64,000 nt of DNA, from contig NC_135240.1 in the NCBI RefSeq assembly GCF_947623445.1, positions 9,238,001-9,302,000 on the forward strand, read 5' to 3'. Source of the DNA: Clavelina lepadiformis (lineage: Eukaryota > Chordata > Ascidiacea > Aplousobranchia > Clavelinidae). How positions within the stretch are numbered: the first letter of the stretch is position 1; each line of letters opens with the position of its first letter. Position numbers and translations under genes: made by a program. This document shows, piece by piece, positions 51,622-64,000 of the stretch. The notes under the pieces were generated by a model. That model ran no database searches. It was not told the origin of the DNA and worked only from the letters and a program-made list of their open reading frames with translations.

Positions 51622-54573
51622 TCACCACGTAGCCCATTTTTGCTGCATGTGGTGCTGATGATACGGAGCTGCTGCAACCGCGTAAGGTGAGTTATAGGTT
51701 TGACCCCCGGTCCTCAACTGCGTTGAGGCGTAGGTAGCGCTAAACTGTTGCGACCCGATTGTCGAATGGTAAGTCGGATGTCCGGTCAAATGGTCGCCAT
51801 GGGGAGCCTGCCTGTGATGGGATGAGATCTGTGACGGAGAGCTGGAAGAATAATGCATCCCGAACCCGCTGGATCCGAAATGTCCGGGAAAGGAACCCAT
51901 CGGTGGGGCAGAATGCCCGACTGACTCATCTCCGTACGGAATACCAACCCGTGGTGTGCCGCTAGGTGCGGTGTTCATTTCTGAACCTGGCAGACCAAAG
52001 CAAGCGCTCCTAGTGGTGGAATGCATCATTCCGCCCGGATACGGTTTTCCATCACGTACCAAAACCGGTACCATAACTCTCCTTGGGGAAGCGAGTCCGC
52101 CCAGATCGTAACCTCCGCTGACAGCTCCGCCCTTCTCCTGCCGCGCCCTTTTCATCTTGTAACGATGATTTTGAAACCAAATTTTTATCTGCAAAGCAAA
52201 ACCACAAGATTAATTCATTTTGTTAAAAATTGCTTGCAAAACTTTTTGAGTTTTTCGGTAGCTAACTTGTTTTAGCTTAGTATATTTTAAAAGCTCTACG
52301 CAACAAACATTGCAATTTATGTCAGTTATTTTTGTGGTCATCTTATAATTTTATTTTTGCTACTAACTGCCTTGTATTTTTTATAAATTTTATATTATAT
52401 AGTTTATTGAGACTTACTAATGCAGATATGGGCAGAAATATTATTTTGCAAAAAATCAACATCAAAATTTTGTAGACTTTTAAAAAAAAATGAATATAAC
52501 AAATGAGGAGAGAAAAAATATTGTGCTTGTAGTAATATGTGTTCAGCAGTATGTATGAGACTATATAATTCATTTAACGTTATATGGCAATTTTGTATAT
52601 GTTGATCACAAATATCGAGTTTTGAACGCCTATTTTTGCAAGAAATGCGTACTTTTACCAATGGCTTTGGCTTCACGGTAAATCGTGATTAATTATATTT
52701 AATCAATTGTTTATACTTATAATTGTATAGAAAAATTGCACTACCTGGGTTGGTGTTAGGCCGATCATATTGGCAAGTGCTTCTCGTTCTGGGGCGGACA
52801 GGTACTTCTGATGACGAAATCTTCTGTCAAGCTCAAAGGTCTGGGCCTTCGAAAATAAAACACGACGTTTTCGCTTCTTGTCTGCGTCCGAATTAGGGCT
52901 GCCGGCGGGAGGTTGACTCTCCTCATCCCCGCCAGAAGTTACAGATCTTTCTGGGCTTGAGCTGCAATGGGGCGAGGTAGTCGCTTCGTCCATTTCTGTA
53001 AAAGATACATCGACTGATAAGGTAAATGGGCACGGAGTTAAACATATCAAAATCCGCGTTGATCGAAGCTTAAAATTGACTCGATTTATGATCACAGACG
53101 AAGATAATAAAGTACATGAACGCGTCAATTAAAACTGCTCCATAAGCATATCTCGCGTATTACAAGCGACATATGAAGACAAATCATAATCTACGTTTAG
53201 AACCGTGCCGAAGTATATAAATGGATCGACCTAGAGAAAAGTGTCCGGGTTTTGAGTAAGGCGTTAGCCTGGCGCCAACATTCGCCACCGTGACCAGTTA
53301 ATGTTGTATGAGAGAGAGTCATCGAGGTTACCACACACGGTTTTGGGGAGGAAAATCCCATGTCAAAGCAACTAAGTAAATTGTAGGCGTCATCATGACG
53401 CTACCGTCTGGGGTAATCGCGAAACGGATGCTATGAAATATCCACGCTTTTAAATTTCTAAGCACCGAAGACAAACATGCGGTTTTATGTGTGAATATTC
53501 GAAGAAAATCTCAAGAAAAGAAAGATTACAGCTATACTGTGATAAATGACGGACTGAAGCTTTTCAATTGCCCGTCTCTCTCTTTGTTATTTTTAAATTA
53601 CAACGCGACGTAATTTGTACTATTGACTTAACAACACAGTCTATTTCAACAACTTCATCGCGAAGATAAACCTCCCCCTTAAAGCTACTGTACACCTTAT
53701 AACAAAGTATAAAAGATGATTACCTTTTAATTCGTACGTTTCTGAATTTTCGTTGAAATTCGACCAACCCGATGAAAACTCTTCGCTTTCCGATTGGTTG
53801 TAATTTGGCTTCGTGTCTTTATCTTCCGGAGTATTGGATTCGGAAGTAACTATTGGATGGCTTGTAGCTTTTGCGAATTCACTGGGATCGCTCTTAATTT
53901 TGCTGGCCTCGTGATAGGTCAACGAGGTGTACGCCGGTGCATGGGAAGCCTCAGTAATATAGCCTGCACTGTGTTTATGATAATTCGGTTTATCTCCATA
54001 CGGATATGGATAAACTGGCTTATGGTGAGATGTTTGATGACTTGGTGAAGTCGGTGTGGATGGAGATGGAGAGGCCGACGTTTCCGCCGCTGATTCAACG
54101 GAATTTACGCGCTTTTCTCCGGTGGTAGGGCGCTGAACGCCGCCGATATCGCAGTAGCGTGTTTGCTCGCATTCGTAACGCATTTCCTCACCCGCTTCCG
54201 TATGTCGATAATGTCCGTGTGCGTCATACAAGTACTGCGGATTTTCCGAATGCATCGTCCCATGGGTTTGTTCCGGATAATGGGTGTATGGGAAAACACC
54301 GGGATAAGTATCACAGCTGCTCCTGTAATCGGAAGAGTGATGCCTGCTATGCTCAATGTAAGACATATCTTGATCCATGACGTGGATGGAGTCGTTCTGG
54401 GCCTCGCTCCCGGAGTGAGACGGAGGAGTTTCCCCTGCGTATGTCTGGGAAGTTGATGGGAGCTCCAGGATGTCTTTCACTGTAAAACTACTGCTTTTGG
54501 TCGTGTGCTGTTGCGTCATGCCCATATCTTCTAAACCTACGCTGTTGTCTATCATTGGGGCAACCGCATTCAT
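51622..54573 (-). CDS. nkx2-2: Nkx2-2 / vnd-type NK2 homeobox transcription factor, 3 coding exons
   Basis: Exons 53724-54573, 52745-52995 and 51622-52188 join to 555 aa. It is a nuclear DNA-binding regulator, in chordates a ventral neural tube and gut/endocrine specifier. N-terminal TN repression motif [11 protein letters not shown] (29-39). Homeodomain 324-383, [14 protein letters not shown] to KMKRAR, with the NK2 hallmark Tyr54 in [10 protein letters not shown]2-specific domain [14 protein letters not shown] (403-416). The short C-end QQKWATW recalls the vertebrate QQWTW end. [10 protein letters not shown] and [10 protein letters not shown] favour Nkx2-2 over Nkx2-1/2-4. Between the TN motif and homeodomain is a long linker rich in His, Ser and Tyr, longer than in vertebrates. 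The second intron splits the homeodomain between residues 44 and 45, and residue 45 is Ile where most NK2 proteins have Val. The last exon is G+C-richer than its surroundings. Confidence 0.94.
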
Positions 54574-57500
54574 TTGTCACTTCTGAAATATTTTCGCTAA
54601 AGTTTCTGTCAACTACAAACATTAGTTAAATTAAAAATCAGAATCATAATCGTAAGACTGTAATGCTTACTGTGGTGAATTTTAAAAATGTATTTCGCGT
54701 AACTTCCCGTAATTTTAAAAGCACATTTGATCGGCTCTATCAGATAATATATGATATGTTCTAAAATAAACTGTCCCTTTCAACTCCTAGGCAGATCATA
54801 AACTGCTGAAAGATTTGCTGAGAAACTTTACTCAGACACGACGACTGAACTCGTCCGTCGACGCGTGAAACGTCAGAATCATCACAATTCTAAACCCTCG
54901 ATCTGGGTTCACCTTTCACCAAGCTTGATTTGTTCAGTACGAGGATTCAAAAGCGAGCTGACTTATAAGCTCCGAGACGTTGTGTACTTTTTTCAGCGTG
55001 CTCTCTCAAGTCTGAAAGTTGAGTGGCAACGGTGGTTACGGTACTGGGTAACAGTATCGCCATATTGTTTGTGAAAGAGCCTCCGCTCCTTGACTAACAA
55101 GACAGGTAAATATTGAGAAAATGCGCGCGATTTTGACACATGTTTGAAAGGTTTACCAAGCAGTTTAGCTTTGTCGTAGAATGATAAATCGATGGGTAAA
55201 CTGGGATTTTTTGGTAAATTATCGTCCGATTTTTTTTTTGATAAAACGTGCTATATTTTTCTGCTAAAAGTGCTATATAATAGATTTGGCGGAATCTGAA
55301 GCATACCAGTATAAACCAGGTCATGAAATTTTTTGGTGGAACTATCGACAAAAATTTATACTTTCCTTCAGAATTAATTCTTTAAGCTCCATCTGCACAT
55401 ACTCTTTGTTAAACCGTTAGGTTTCCGTCATATTGCTTGTACAGTCTTCCATGCACAACTTGGTTAATTTATGCTAACCGTTTGTGATTGTTTGGCCAAT
55501 GCAAGATAATCAGTATCTCGGATGAGTGACAGGTTGCCATATATTTACTTAGTGGTAACCGAAAACGTAAAAATTGCTCCGTTGCCTTCGTTACAAATCG
55601 AATATATAGACACGGGAAAATCGTACCCGACAGTTTAGGCTCAAATTCGAATGCTTAAAGATTTCCGTCTGGGACTTATGCGGTCGCATCTCGAACTGTC
55701 TTCAGATCGAAAATGCCTCAGCGTTGACTATACGGCAATTAGTAACGGACCGATTGAACCTCCATCCGTGTCACTGAGTCTTTCACGACATGTCATGTCT
55801 GTCGTGTGTGAAATGCACTTATGCGCAACGGAAAATTCCAACTTTGTGAGGTTAAAATCTTGTGCTTAAACCTAATATAATATGTGTCGAAAATAAAATT
55901 CTAAAATGCGAATCGCAATCTAGTATTAACTTCTCTAAAGCATGAAAGCGTTATACCAAATCCCTTTTTGAAAACATACGGTACTTTGCTCAGTCATCAG
56001 ATCTTTCGTTCATGCTGATATATACGCTCAACATAATAGCTTAAAGTTTCTCACCGGATAACTACTGTTTGGAGTCAAATACTTTATAATGATCCCTTCC
56101 AGATAGAATGACAGCGTGATCGTTAACTGGGATTGTGGTAATAATAGAAACCAAATGTGTTGGGGTATCGAGCTGACAGCTTGCGGTTACACCAGTGTTT
56201 TGGGTACAGGCTGATGCCTAGCACTCCCCGCACGACACAGAGTTTAAGGTTTAGAAATTCAATATCTGTTCCCAAACCATCTTCGTCGATTTCATCACGC
56301 GACGATTTAAATTATTCTTAAGAAAAAAGGAGTATCTCATACAGTATAGCCTAAAATCTTTCAAATAGTAGATTATAGGACAAAATTTTCGAACCCATTT
56401 CTTATCACCGATACAATTGTTATTTACAACAGGTCATTCTCGTAATATTTTACGGGAAATTAAGCTCTGCGGGTAACAAACAAATCAAGGTTTTGTTTAA
56501 CTAACATTTGCCAATGATGTATAGAATGAGCAACGCCCACTCTGTGTGAAGTGGCTCTTAAGATCTCATTATTCACATTTTTTTATTGGCCGATTCACTT
56601 TATACTTAAAGTTTATTTCGAGATAAAATTAATTCGAGTGTGCCGGTAGGAGTTATAGAGTTAGGGCAAGATCATGTTTCACAAGCAGTGCGCCCATTCA
56701 GTTTATCTCTATTAATCTCAAGTCCTTGTCGAACATGTTCAGCCACGTGTGCCCTTTTAGCACTTTCACCACGCTAAGCAATTAACTGCTACACGTAAAT
56801 CACTCGACTTAACACGAAGCACTTGTTGCTCGAGATCTAAACAATCCCGTACGTCAAGTGGTACCGTTTGAGGACGGCCTCACTCAACAGTTTCAAGTGG
56901 CCACTCGAAACAATGCTGCTACCGTTTGTATATTTTAGCACGCGGTCAATTCCAACATAAACATTTCAACAAATCAATGCAGTAAACGGACTCAAGATTT
57001 TCCGTTTGGATTAAGTTTGTTTTCAAGGTTTGTCTCATGGAGTTAATAAAACAGGCATTTTTTCGCCGCGTTGCCTTCTACCTAAAGTCGTTATCGGTAA
57101 AATGCTTGAATGATAATAAGTTATGGCGCCCGGGCGTAGCTTGACATAGAAAAACGTGCAATTCAGTCGTATCCAAGGTATACGATTTAACGATAACAAA
57201 TAAACGATAATCGAGCGGCGAAGTAAAAAAAGTCAGAGAAACGTTAGTCGGGTGGAATTAAACGGTCCAGTAAGAAGTCTGTGGGAAATTTCAGGTTGAC
57301 TTGTTTGACGAAGGGATTGTGTTTCTGTTGATTGTCATCGGGCACAGCGCAGGTGCTACGGGTCCCAAAAACATCGATATCAGTTAGGTGCTGCCAAGTC
57401 ACGCTGTTGTTGTCGTGGCTTATATTTGCGACTTTACTAAATTGAATTGCGTAACGTGATGACTAAAATATTCGAACACAGTTACAAGTTGGCAACCAAA

Positions 57501-60298
57501 GGCATACTATTCTCAAAGTCGACTTCTTGAGTTTGATCCAGCAGCCGTAGTAGGTCACGGATTTTCCAGCTCGCTTACATGCACATTAACGGTTACATTG
57601 ATTTTAGCGCGCTTTTTGAATCTCATTCATTAAACAAAAGGTGTAATCTTACCCCGATTCTAAACTCAAATGGCATTGCAGGTGTGGCATTTATCGGCTT
57701 TTTTGTGCAAACGATCCATTTAAATTATACGGCTACACACTAACCGCTTGTAGAGTCTGTATAGTAATAAAAATGTAAGCAACGTATAAGTACTTTGTTC
57801 TCGCGTTTAAATTTGTTACTACATATAGTACATATTGTTTCTGTTAAAAATTAAAATACTTTCCACACAATAAAATCCATCAGAAAACATCAGCCGCTCT
57901 TATAAAGCACATACTACGATTGGAGGCACGTTTAAGATTTAAGACTGCATTAGGGCGTTTTAAAGCGAAATAAAAACTCCTTAAATGGCCATTTTAGAAC
58001 ATTTATCTAATTCAGTAAAATCTTCCAAAAGACGTGCGGGACGTACAACAGCATTTGCGACAAGAAACCTAAAGCGCTGAATAGCTATTTGTGGTGGTTT
58101 AGGTAGCCACTTGACGAAAGAGGTTTTTCGTAATCTGATACAGATCCCAGCCTTATAACCAACACTTAGCATAGCGTTCGGGGTCTTGAGTGACAGACCT
58201 GCACCCATCACGTGACTTGGTACACAGGTGCAGGGGACCCGAAGCAAAAAAGTTGGTCATTCAACACCGAGACAGGAAAATCCTATTTTCAGCGGAGCAA
58301 AAATTAATTGCGTAATTTCATCATTTCTTTCTGAAGCGACCATCTCACCTCAAACGTCGAAAAGCATCGACTTAAAAATGACGTTTCTAATTGAAATCAA
58401 AGAATGATTTTCTCTATTTTGGCCCTGGTTGTAGTTTTCGTTTGTAAACGTCGTTACAACAAAAGTTTGTGTATAACGTTTGTTATTTCAACAAAGACTG
58501 ACGCAGCTGTATTTATGGACAAATGATTTTAAGCTCTTTAAAATCGTTAAAATCACGTATGATATTTTATTATAACTTATTCAAACGTTAACTTTTGTCG
58601 CTGAAAGAAAGCTGGTAGTTTTGTATACTTGAAAGAATATATTATACCTTGCCCCATTTTGTAAATCTGTGCTTATTAACTTTCCAATCTTTGATAAAAG
58701 GCCTAATCATTTTTTTACAGCCAAGTTTGATCGTGGAAAAGCTTGTTATTCTATAAATTATATTGCAAATTTTTGTCTGTGTTTATAATCTAAACTGCAT
58801 ACATTAGTTAAGCGAAAATATTTTGCGGCTTGCGAAGCATTTTCCGGTTTATTGTGATAAACATTTTCAACTGAGGTTTTAATTGTGGAAGGTTACAATA
58901 TTCTAGCTACAAATATTGCCCTTGGAGCAAATTTTAAAAAGTTTTAGATCCATTTTTGACCCTTCCTTAACCCCACACTCTGCCACCGTCATTTCTATTA
59001 ATAGGAGATAAGGAACTGTGCGTAATTCCGAACATTATCCATCAAGCTCCAGGTGCTCACGTGTTGTCACACATGTAAAGATCAGAGCTCGTAGTACCGT
59101 GATCATTGCCGCCTCATTTGTTAAGACAAAGGGAACGTACAATGTCGCTTGTATCATGGCTAGCCACCTGCATTGGGATAGGACACGACGCACGTCAATT
59201 TATCTCGCTGATAAGGCTAGCCTCGAAGGCCAAGCAAACATTGTGACAGCAATTTGTCACTTTTCTATTTGCTTCCGCATCCGAAGTTTGACGGCTATTG
59301 GTGCCGCTGGGGACGTTTCCCGTCGTTTAAAACCGGCAATCAGTGTGAGAATAGAACGAGCGCCCGTCTACGGTCGTATTTGCCAGTTTGCCAAGTAATT
59401 AGACAGGACGCGAAGCCTGGTCGAAAATATTATTAATTCTTATTCCGCCTTTGTTATAGCAAACATTGAATCGGCCTTATCGGTATCTGTAAACAACTCA
59501 AATTGACACAAATTCGTGGACTTCGAACTACATAGTTCCACAACTGAAACTGGAACACTATCGAGCTGCATTATTAATATGACAAAAGTTTATGTTGAGG
59601 GCGTGATTGGTCTTATCTTTTCTTGTGAAAATCGGGGCGTCTCGGAAAGAAGTTTCAGATATAATTGCGTGAGAATTCAAACTCGGCACGGGCAAGTCTA
59701 ACACTTGTTTTCTCTGCCTAGTAAATGAAACTTGCAATGTTTCAAAACAGAAAATTATACTAAGTTCAAATAATTGGACGCAGAAAAAAAATTACATACA
59801 ATTTACAAAAATGTATTTGTTAGAAAACTGTTCATGTATTTGGCTTTCATTCGAAATATCCAGTAATCGAATTTGTCTGTATCTGAAAATTGTTTTAATA
59901 TTAACCACTTAGGAATTTTAGAATAACGACATTGTTGCATCTTTAAGAAAAACAAATTGTTATCAAAGAAAGGTTTAATTTATTCTGAGGTGTGAACGGA
60001 AGCAGATATATTTGGATCATTTACGTCATCTAGCGGTAAGCAATTAGACAATACTTAATTGTCAACCACAACAGGCAACATCTGTACCGTTTCAAACTGC
60101 CCAGACATGACCTATCTCAATTCTGACAGATACAAATTTGAGTTTTTGTCAGAAAGCTATATGTTAAGATAAAACTTGAACTTGCAATTAAACTTGTTCT
60201 AGAATACAAATTGCTCAGCCCAAAACGAAGTCAGCTTCGGCTTGACCGCAAATATTGTACAAAATAAAAAGGAAAACAACGATAAGTTCTATCGCAGG
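54574..60298. other. Long gene-free upstream region of Nkx2-2
   Basis: About 5.7 kb between the Nkx2-2 start and the stop of the Ig-domain gene, which also reads minus. No coding exon was recognised. Two stretches have a less A+T-rich, less repetitive look (about 56690-56930 and 59020-59430) and could be cis-regulatory modules. The second holds GATA, CCAAT and E-box words. The lower end near 60298 should contain the Ig gene 3' UTR; a minus-strand AATAAA (59979-59984) lies about 315 bases beyond its stop. Confidence 0.45.
56854..56899. promoter_or_regulatory. Paired NK2-type binding words upstream of Nkx2-2
   Basis: TCAAGTGG occurs at 56854-56861 and again at 56893-56900. TCAAGTG/TTAAGTG is the classic NK2-class homeodomain site. 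A 39-base spacing in a patch about 2.3 kb before the Nkx2-2 start is compatible with feedback by an NK2 factor. This is only a short-word match. Confidence 0.3.
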
Positions 60299-62446
60299 TC
60301 AATTTACTTGGATGAACACACAGATAAGTGTAGAAACAGTCAGGACTAATGAGGAAAAATTTTTTCTGCAGTTCGCACCTCCACTTTTATATGGACCTGG
60401 AGGAAAAAATTAATTTGTTCTCAATAAATAGTTTCAGTCTATACTGTGAGAAGATACTTACAACAAACTTTAAACGACGACAGTGTTCACAGATATTGAT
60501 ATACTAACTTATAACCCATAAAGAGTGAGTTAACCAGTCGTAAGGTAATGGTAAATTGCGACCCCGATTCAGAATTAAGTTAAGATAAGTTCCGTACCGA
60601 CATGAACCAGAAGTGACCGCTCATAAATATCTTCTTCCACCGACACGCTACAAGTAAATTTCACCGAGTGGTCAACTGTCATCTCGCCAGTGATGGATTC
60701 AGTGACTGTTCGTTGTGTGGGGACGGTAGCTTATGACAAGTAATTATGGGCAAGAACAAAAAAAGGTTTTTCAGCATCGTAAATAATATTTTCACGCATA
60801 ACGTTTGTTTGCTGTTGGCTTGTCACATAAGTTTACCTCTTGGCTTTGTCTTGGTAATGGAAGTTGCTGTGTTGACGTTGCTGGTGTCTGGAGTTGTTAT
60901 TTTGGTCGCGTTGCCTCGATACACATCAAAGGAAAACATAGGAGGTAAAAACAGGTCACTGCTCGTGTTATACAAACCTTTATCCTGCACAAGTGGAATT
61001 CATTGTTAGCTGATGTGTTATTGTTTACGACAAGTTTTTTGTTTTCTTCCTAAAGAATAACCTCGACTGGATAAGGAGCTTTTGCAGTCCATAGGATTAT
61101 TGGGTTTGTGTCGTTCCAGGTCCAGATTATATCGGCCGAGGGTCTTGACCCAAAAACCTTGCAAGTAAGATTGACCCAGTTTTCTTTCCTGACATGAAGA
61201 ATCGGTAACTTAGGATTATCTTCATAAATGGATCTCGCAGATTGGAATACGATATTGATACCAACTGGACGCCCTGATAAAACGTGCAACAAAAAAAATA
61301 ATTTTTTTTAAATATCATAACATTTTACGAAAAAAGCATTACAAGACAACCCAGTGCAGCATGTGTTGTAGCTTCTTATTTATTTACGTTTTTAAATTAC
61401 TTGACTTGACTCGAGTCTCGGGAAAGTAACTTGACGCAAGTAGTTACATCTTATTTGTTAATTTATTGACCAACTGAATTACAGACATTTGATTTCGTTG
61501 CAAACGATCGGTTAAAGGTATAGCCAATGGCATGAATTGATTTGACTTGCATTATATTTTAACTTGACTTGAGCTAATTAGTAATTTTACTCGACTTGAC
61601 TTAAGTCAACTTCCCAAATGACTTGACTTGACTCGAGTCTTAAAAAAATGACTTGGTTACAGCAATGATTGAGAAAGTAGAACAAATTACTTAATATCAT
61701 GTATCTTCTTGTTGCTGGTGTTATGCTGCTGACATCACAAGCCACGGCGCCCGCGTCGTCTTCGCTGAAGTTTATAATTGTGAAGGTGAAATTTCCTCCC
61801 GTGGTATCAGCGCCGGTTAAGCTGTACTTTTCCTCATCGTTAGGATCCTGTTAATAGATAGATAATTCATAACAATGAGATTTTTTATCTTTTTCTCTTA
61901 AAAACGTTGCTACTACCAAACAAATGCATTAATAAGTTTAAGTTAAACAAAAAAACAAAAAACCTTCCTGCTGTTTTTTTTTCTAAACAATGCATCTTCG
62001 AGGATAATCAACCATTTGTTTTTATATTGTATTACCAGATAAATGACTGAGTTTCCCTTGGCCACCAAAGCAATCTGCTTTTCATTGTGGTACCAACGCA
62101 CAGTTTTTCCTCCGAGAGCTGAAACTTCGCAAGTCACGGTAACATTTTCAAACTCCTCTACGTAGGTTATGTTTTTCGCTGGACTCTCCGTAAGCAATGT
62201 AACCCCTAAAAGAATAGGGCATCCAGCATATATCTTTAATAATATTTTGAAATTTTTCATAATTCTTCTTATCGGTAAAGATAAAGCATATCTGTAGCCG
62301 ATTTATCGTTATACGAAAAAGCCACGAAGTAAAATTTTCCAAAATATTTTTGGACAGCCGTTCTCATTTTTCGCAAAGCTTTATTTGTACTTACTTTGTC
62401 CTTTGACGCAGAGAAATGTCACGAAAATCCATAGAATATTCATCAT
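60299..62446 (-). CDS. Two-Ig-domain, predicted GPI-anchored cell-surface protein, 7 coding exons
   Basis: Exons 62395-62446, 62036-62205, 61691-61847, 61062-61273, 60837-60984, 60598-60729 and 60299-60396 join in frame to 322 aa. Residues 1-17 are a signal peptide (ILWIFVTFLCVKG). Ig domain 1 has C43, W55, the D-x-G turn and C111. Ig domain 2 has C164, W177 and C273. Its Cys-Cys distance of 109 residues is too long for an Ig fold, because exon 5 adds about 49 residues including a Thr/Ser-rich stretch (GNATKITT...). Several NxS/T sequons are present. The last exon ends with a small-residue patch (SGGAN) and then a hydrophobic tail of about 19 residues (FSSLVLTVSTLICVFIQVN), which predicts a GPI anchor instead of a transmembrane helix. 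The style recalls nectin/CADM-like adhesion proteins, but I cannot name an orthologue. Exon 6 has a weak acceptor (CATAAG) and is the least certain junction. Confidence 0.8.
61398..61665. repeat. Interspersed repeat built of ACTTGACTTGACTCGAGTC words
   Basis: The word TTGACTTGACTCGAGTC occurs at about 61403 and 61626, with many shorter ACTTGACTT words between. The right edge ends in GACTTGGTTACAGCAATG, which looks like a hAT-type end. No matching target duplication was found, so the copy is probably truncated. It lies in intron 3 of the Ig gene. Confidence 0.45.
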
Positions 62447-63310
62447 CGAGTGTAATCAGAGTCTGGCTGTTACTGTACAACTCACTGGTTACAATGATCA
62501 CTGGAACAGAATTTCCTCCAGCATGCTTTAAAAGCATTCTCTACGTATCCCATGGTAACAGCGTGGACTGCTTTTAATGAGAGATGGAACTAAGTGGTAT
62601 CGCACTGGGAGATTATGACAACCCGCTGAGAGACGCCAAAGGTCTGCCGTACAACAAACCCTAAGGTGCAGATTCTTTGTGCTTTACTTCGGGTTGGTAC
62701 TCGCGTTGCTATTTCTACAGCCTCAGCTTGTATTTGTTGGAACCTTTTACCTCCTAGGTCAACGTCACAATTGGTTTGCCTGAAAACTACTTCACCGGAA
62801 GTTTTAAATTTATTATCAGCGTTGATGCCACGTGCACATCAGATCGAAAACAAAACTTTCAGACAATATTTCAATTGAAAGGGCTCATTAAAAAGCATAT
62901 TTTCCGTGGCCCTGGTATTGTACTCTAAACTATGAAGGCAATATTGCTGTGTCTACCAAGTGTGTATTTGGTACAAAAACAGTAACACTTCCGGACGTTA
63001 GTTTTACGGTTTCTCTTAAGTCTTAGGTAACTTTAACTTCATAGCTACAAATTGGCAGGAAATTAGTCAGCGTACATTTTAACACTCATTCATAAAATTA
63101 ACCCTTAAAGTCCAAAATTAATTCAGTGAAACGGCAGCTAACAAAAAATTTTAAAAACACAATTCATCATGCGGCTTGAAGACAACAGAAAACAACTTGT
63201 CCAAAAAGTCAATATCCATTCGGTAAAGTTGATGCCGCTGTGTGTTTGATTTGCAAGCAGACTACCAAGTTAATAAAAAGAGCACGTCCCTGGCAAGGTC
63301 GGCTGACATG
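62447..63310. other. Spacer between the Ig gene start and the PRPS stop
   Basis: Both neighbours read minus, so this 0.86 kb holds the PRPS 3' UTR and the Ig gene promoter. I see no additional exon, repeat or clear TATA box. Confidence 0.5.
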
Positions 63311-63403
<93 letters not shown>

Positions 63404-64000
63404 CTAAAAAGAAACAACAACCGAGATAAATGTAAACAGGATGAATTAAAATCAGCAACACAGAGATTTTCTTTGAAAATCTAAAACCTGTGACACAAAA
63501 ATTTCGCTTCAAATATACTGAAAGAAAGCCCTCTTTCCCAAAACTTCTATGCCGTTGTAAATGAAATTAACGTGAACTGTGCAAAAATCATTCCACACAA
63601 ATACAAGAATAACGATGATTATATAGCTCTATACCAGCTGGTCATATCCACCCGCGTTTCTACCGATAGCTACTACAAAAGAGCACTATAGCTTAAACTA
63701 TGACCCACAGTTATTTTAAGCCGAAAAAGTGAGAACTATCTCACGGGAAACCATCATAGAGCGACATGTAGCGTAATCTGTACAAGAAAGGCCATCATAA
63801 GTACGACATGTCCGGACCGTTTGTTACAAAAAATTAGGACTTTGTGTACGCATGAAGCTTTACCCAAATATGGATTAAAACGGATGCTATTTCCGGCGGA
63901 CGTATGGGTTGCGTCATAAAGCCAGCAACTTAATCGTTAGAAAGTCCTAGAGTGGCCAACAAATTTGACCACATACAAATAAATGAGACATTGGAGCACG
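63404..64000. other. PRPS last intron (partial)
   Basis: Sequence upstream of the PRPS last exon to the window edge. I see no exon, repeat or RNA gene in it. Confidence 0.6.

Noticed and set aside
53794..54456. Plus-strand open frames of 73-97 codons over Nkx2-2 exon 1
   Set aside because: Shadows of a G+C-richer coding exon; they have no motif of their own.
57981..58247. 88-codon minus-strand frame upstream of Nkx2-2
   Set aside because: No family marks and no supporting acceptor or donor to neighbouring exons.

Overview
This window is animal nuclear DNA. Every gene is split by GT-AG (rarely GC-AG) introns of mostly 100-800 bases, the DNA is AT-rich, there are no operons, and all recognisable genes are metazoan. 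Intron density, compact spacing and gene content fit an invertebrate chordate, most likely an ascidian tunicate. The sequence alone does not prove the species. I reassembled exons by matching splice sites to reading phase. Each model below was checked by requiring exon lengths to sum to an open frame.

Layout: (1) 2172-5836, minus, a muscarinic-type acetylcholine receptor, 3 coding exons, 521 aa. (2) 10027-21655, minus, TTC7, the scaffold of the plasma-membrane PI4-kinase complex, 21 coding exons, 840 aa. (3) 25356-41414, plus, an ABCA5-type ABC transporter, 38 coding exons, 1684 aa, head-to-head with TTC7 across a 3.7 kb spacer. (4) 43818-46490, minus, a Rho-family GTPase of the TC10 (RhoQ/RhoJ) kind, 3 exons, 195 aa. 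(5) 51622-54573, minus, an Nkx2-2/vnd homeobox gene, 3 exons, 555 aa, with about 5.7 kb of gene-free upstream DNA. (6) 60299-62446, minus, a small two-Ig-domain protein with a predicted GPI anchor, 7 exons, 322 aa. (7) 63311-63403, minus, the last coding exon of a ribose-phosphate pyrophosphokinase (PRPS) whose remainder lies beyond the window.

The genes do not form one pathway. Three act at membranes (receptor, PI4-kinase scaffold, lipid transporter), but that is no more than coincidence at this scale.

The accessory content sits in introns. There are five short non-autonomous hAT-type elements, each with an 8-bp target-site duplication that can be read or reconstructed exactly. Two of them are nested at a shared junction, and two share internal sequence despite different ends. 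There is also a 1.5 kb CACTG-ended element carrying a broken copy of an uncharacterised transposon-borne protein, a decayed LINE reverse transcriptase, and a possible SINE. Two oddities of function stand out: a muscarinic receptor with Ser instead of the hallmark Asn at position 6.52, and a Rho GTPase with Leu instead of Phe in the effector loop. I found no convincing new multi-gene system.
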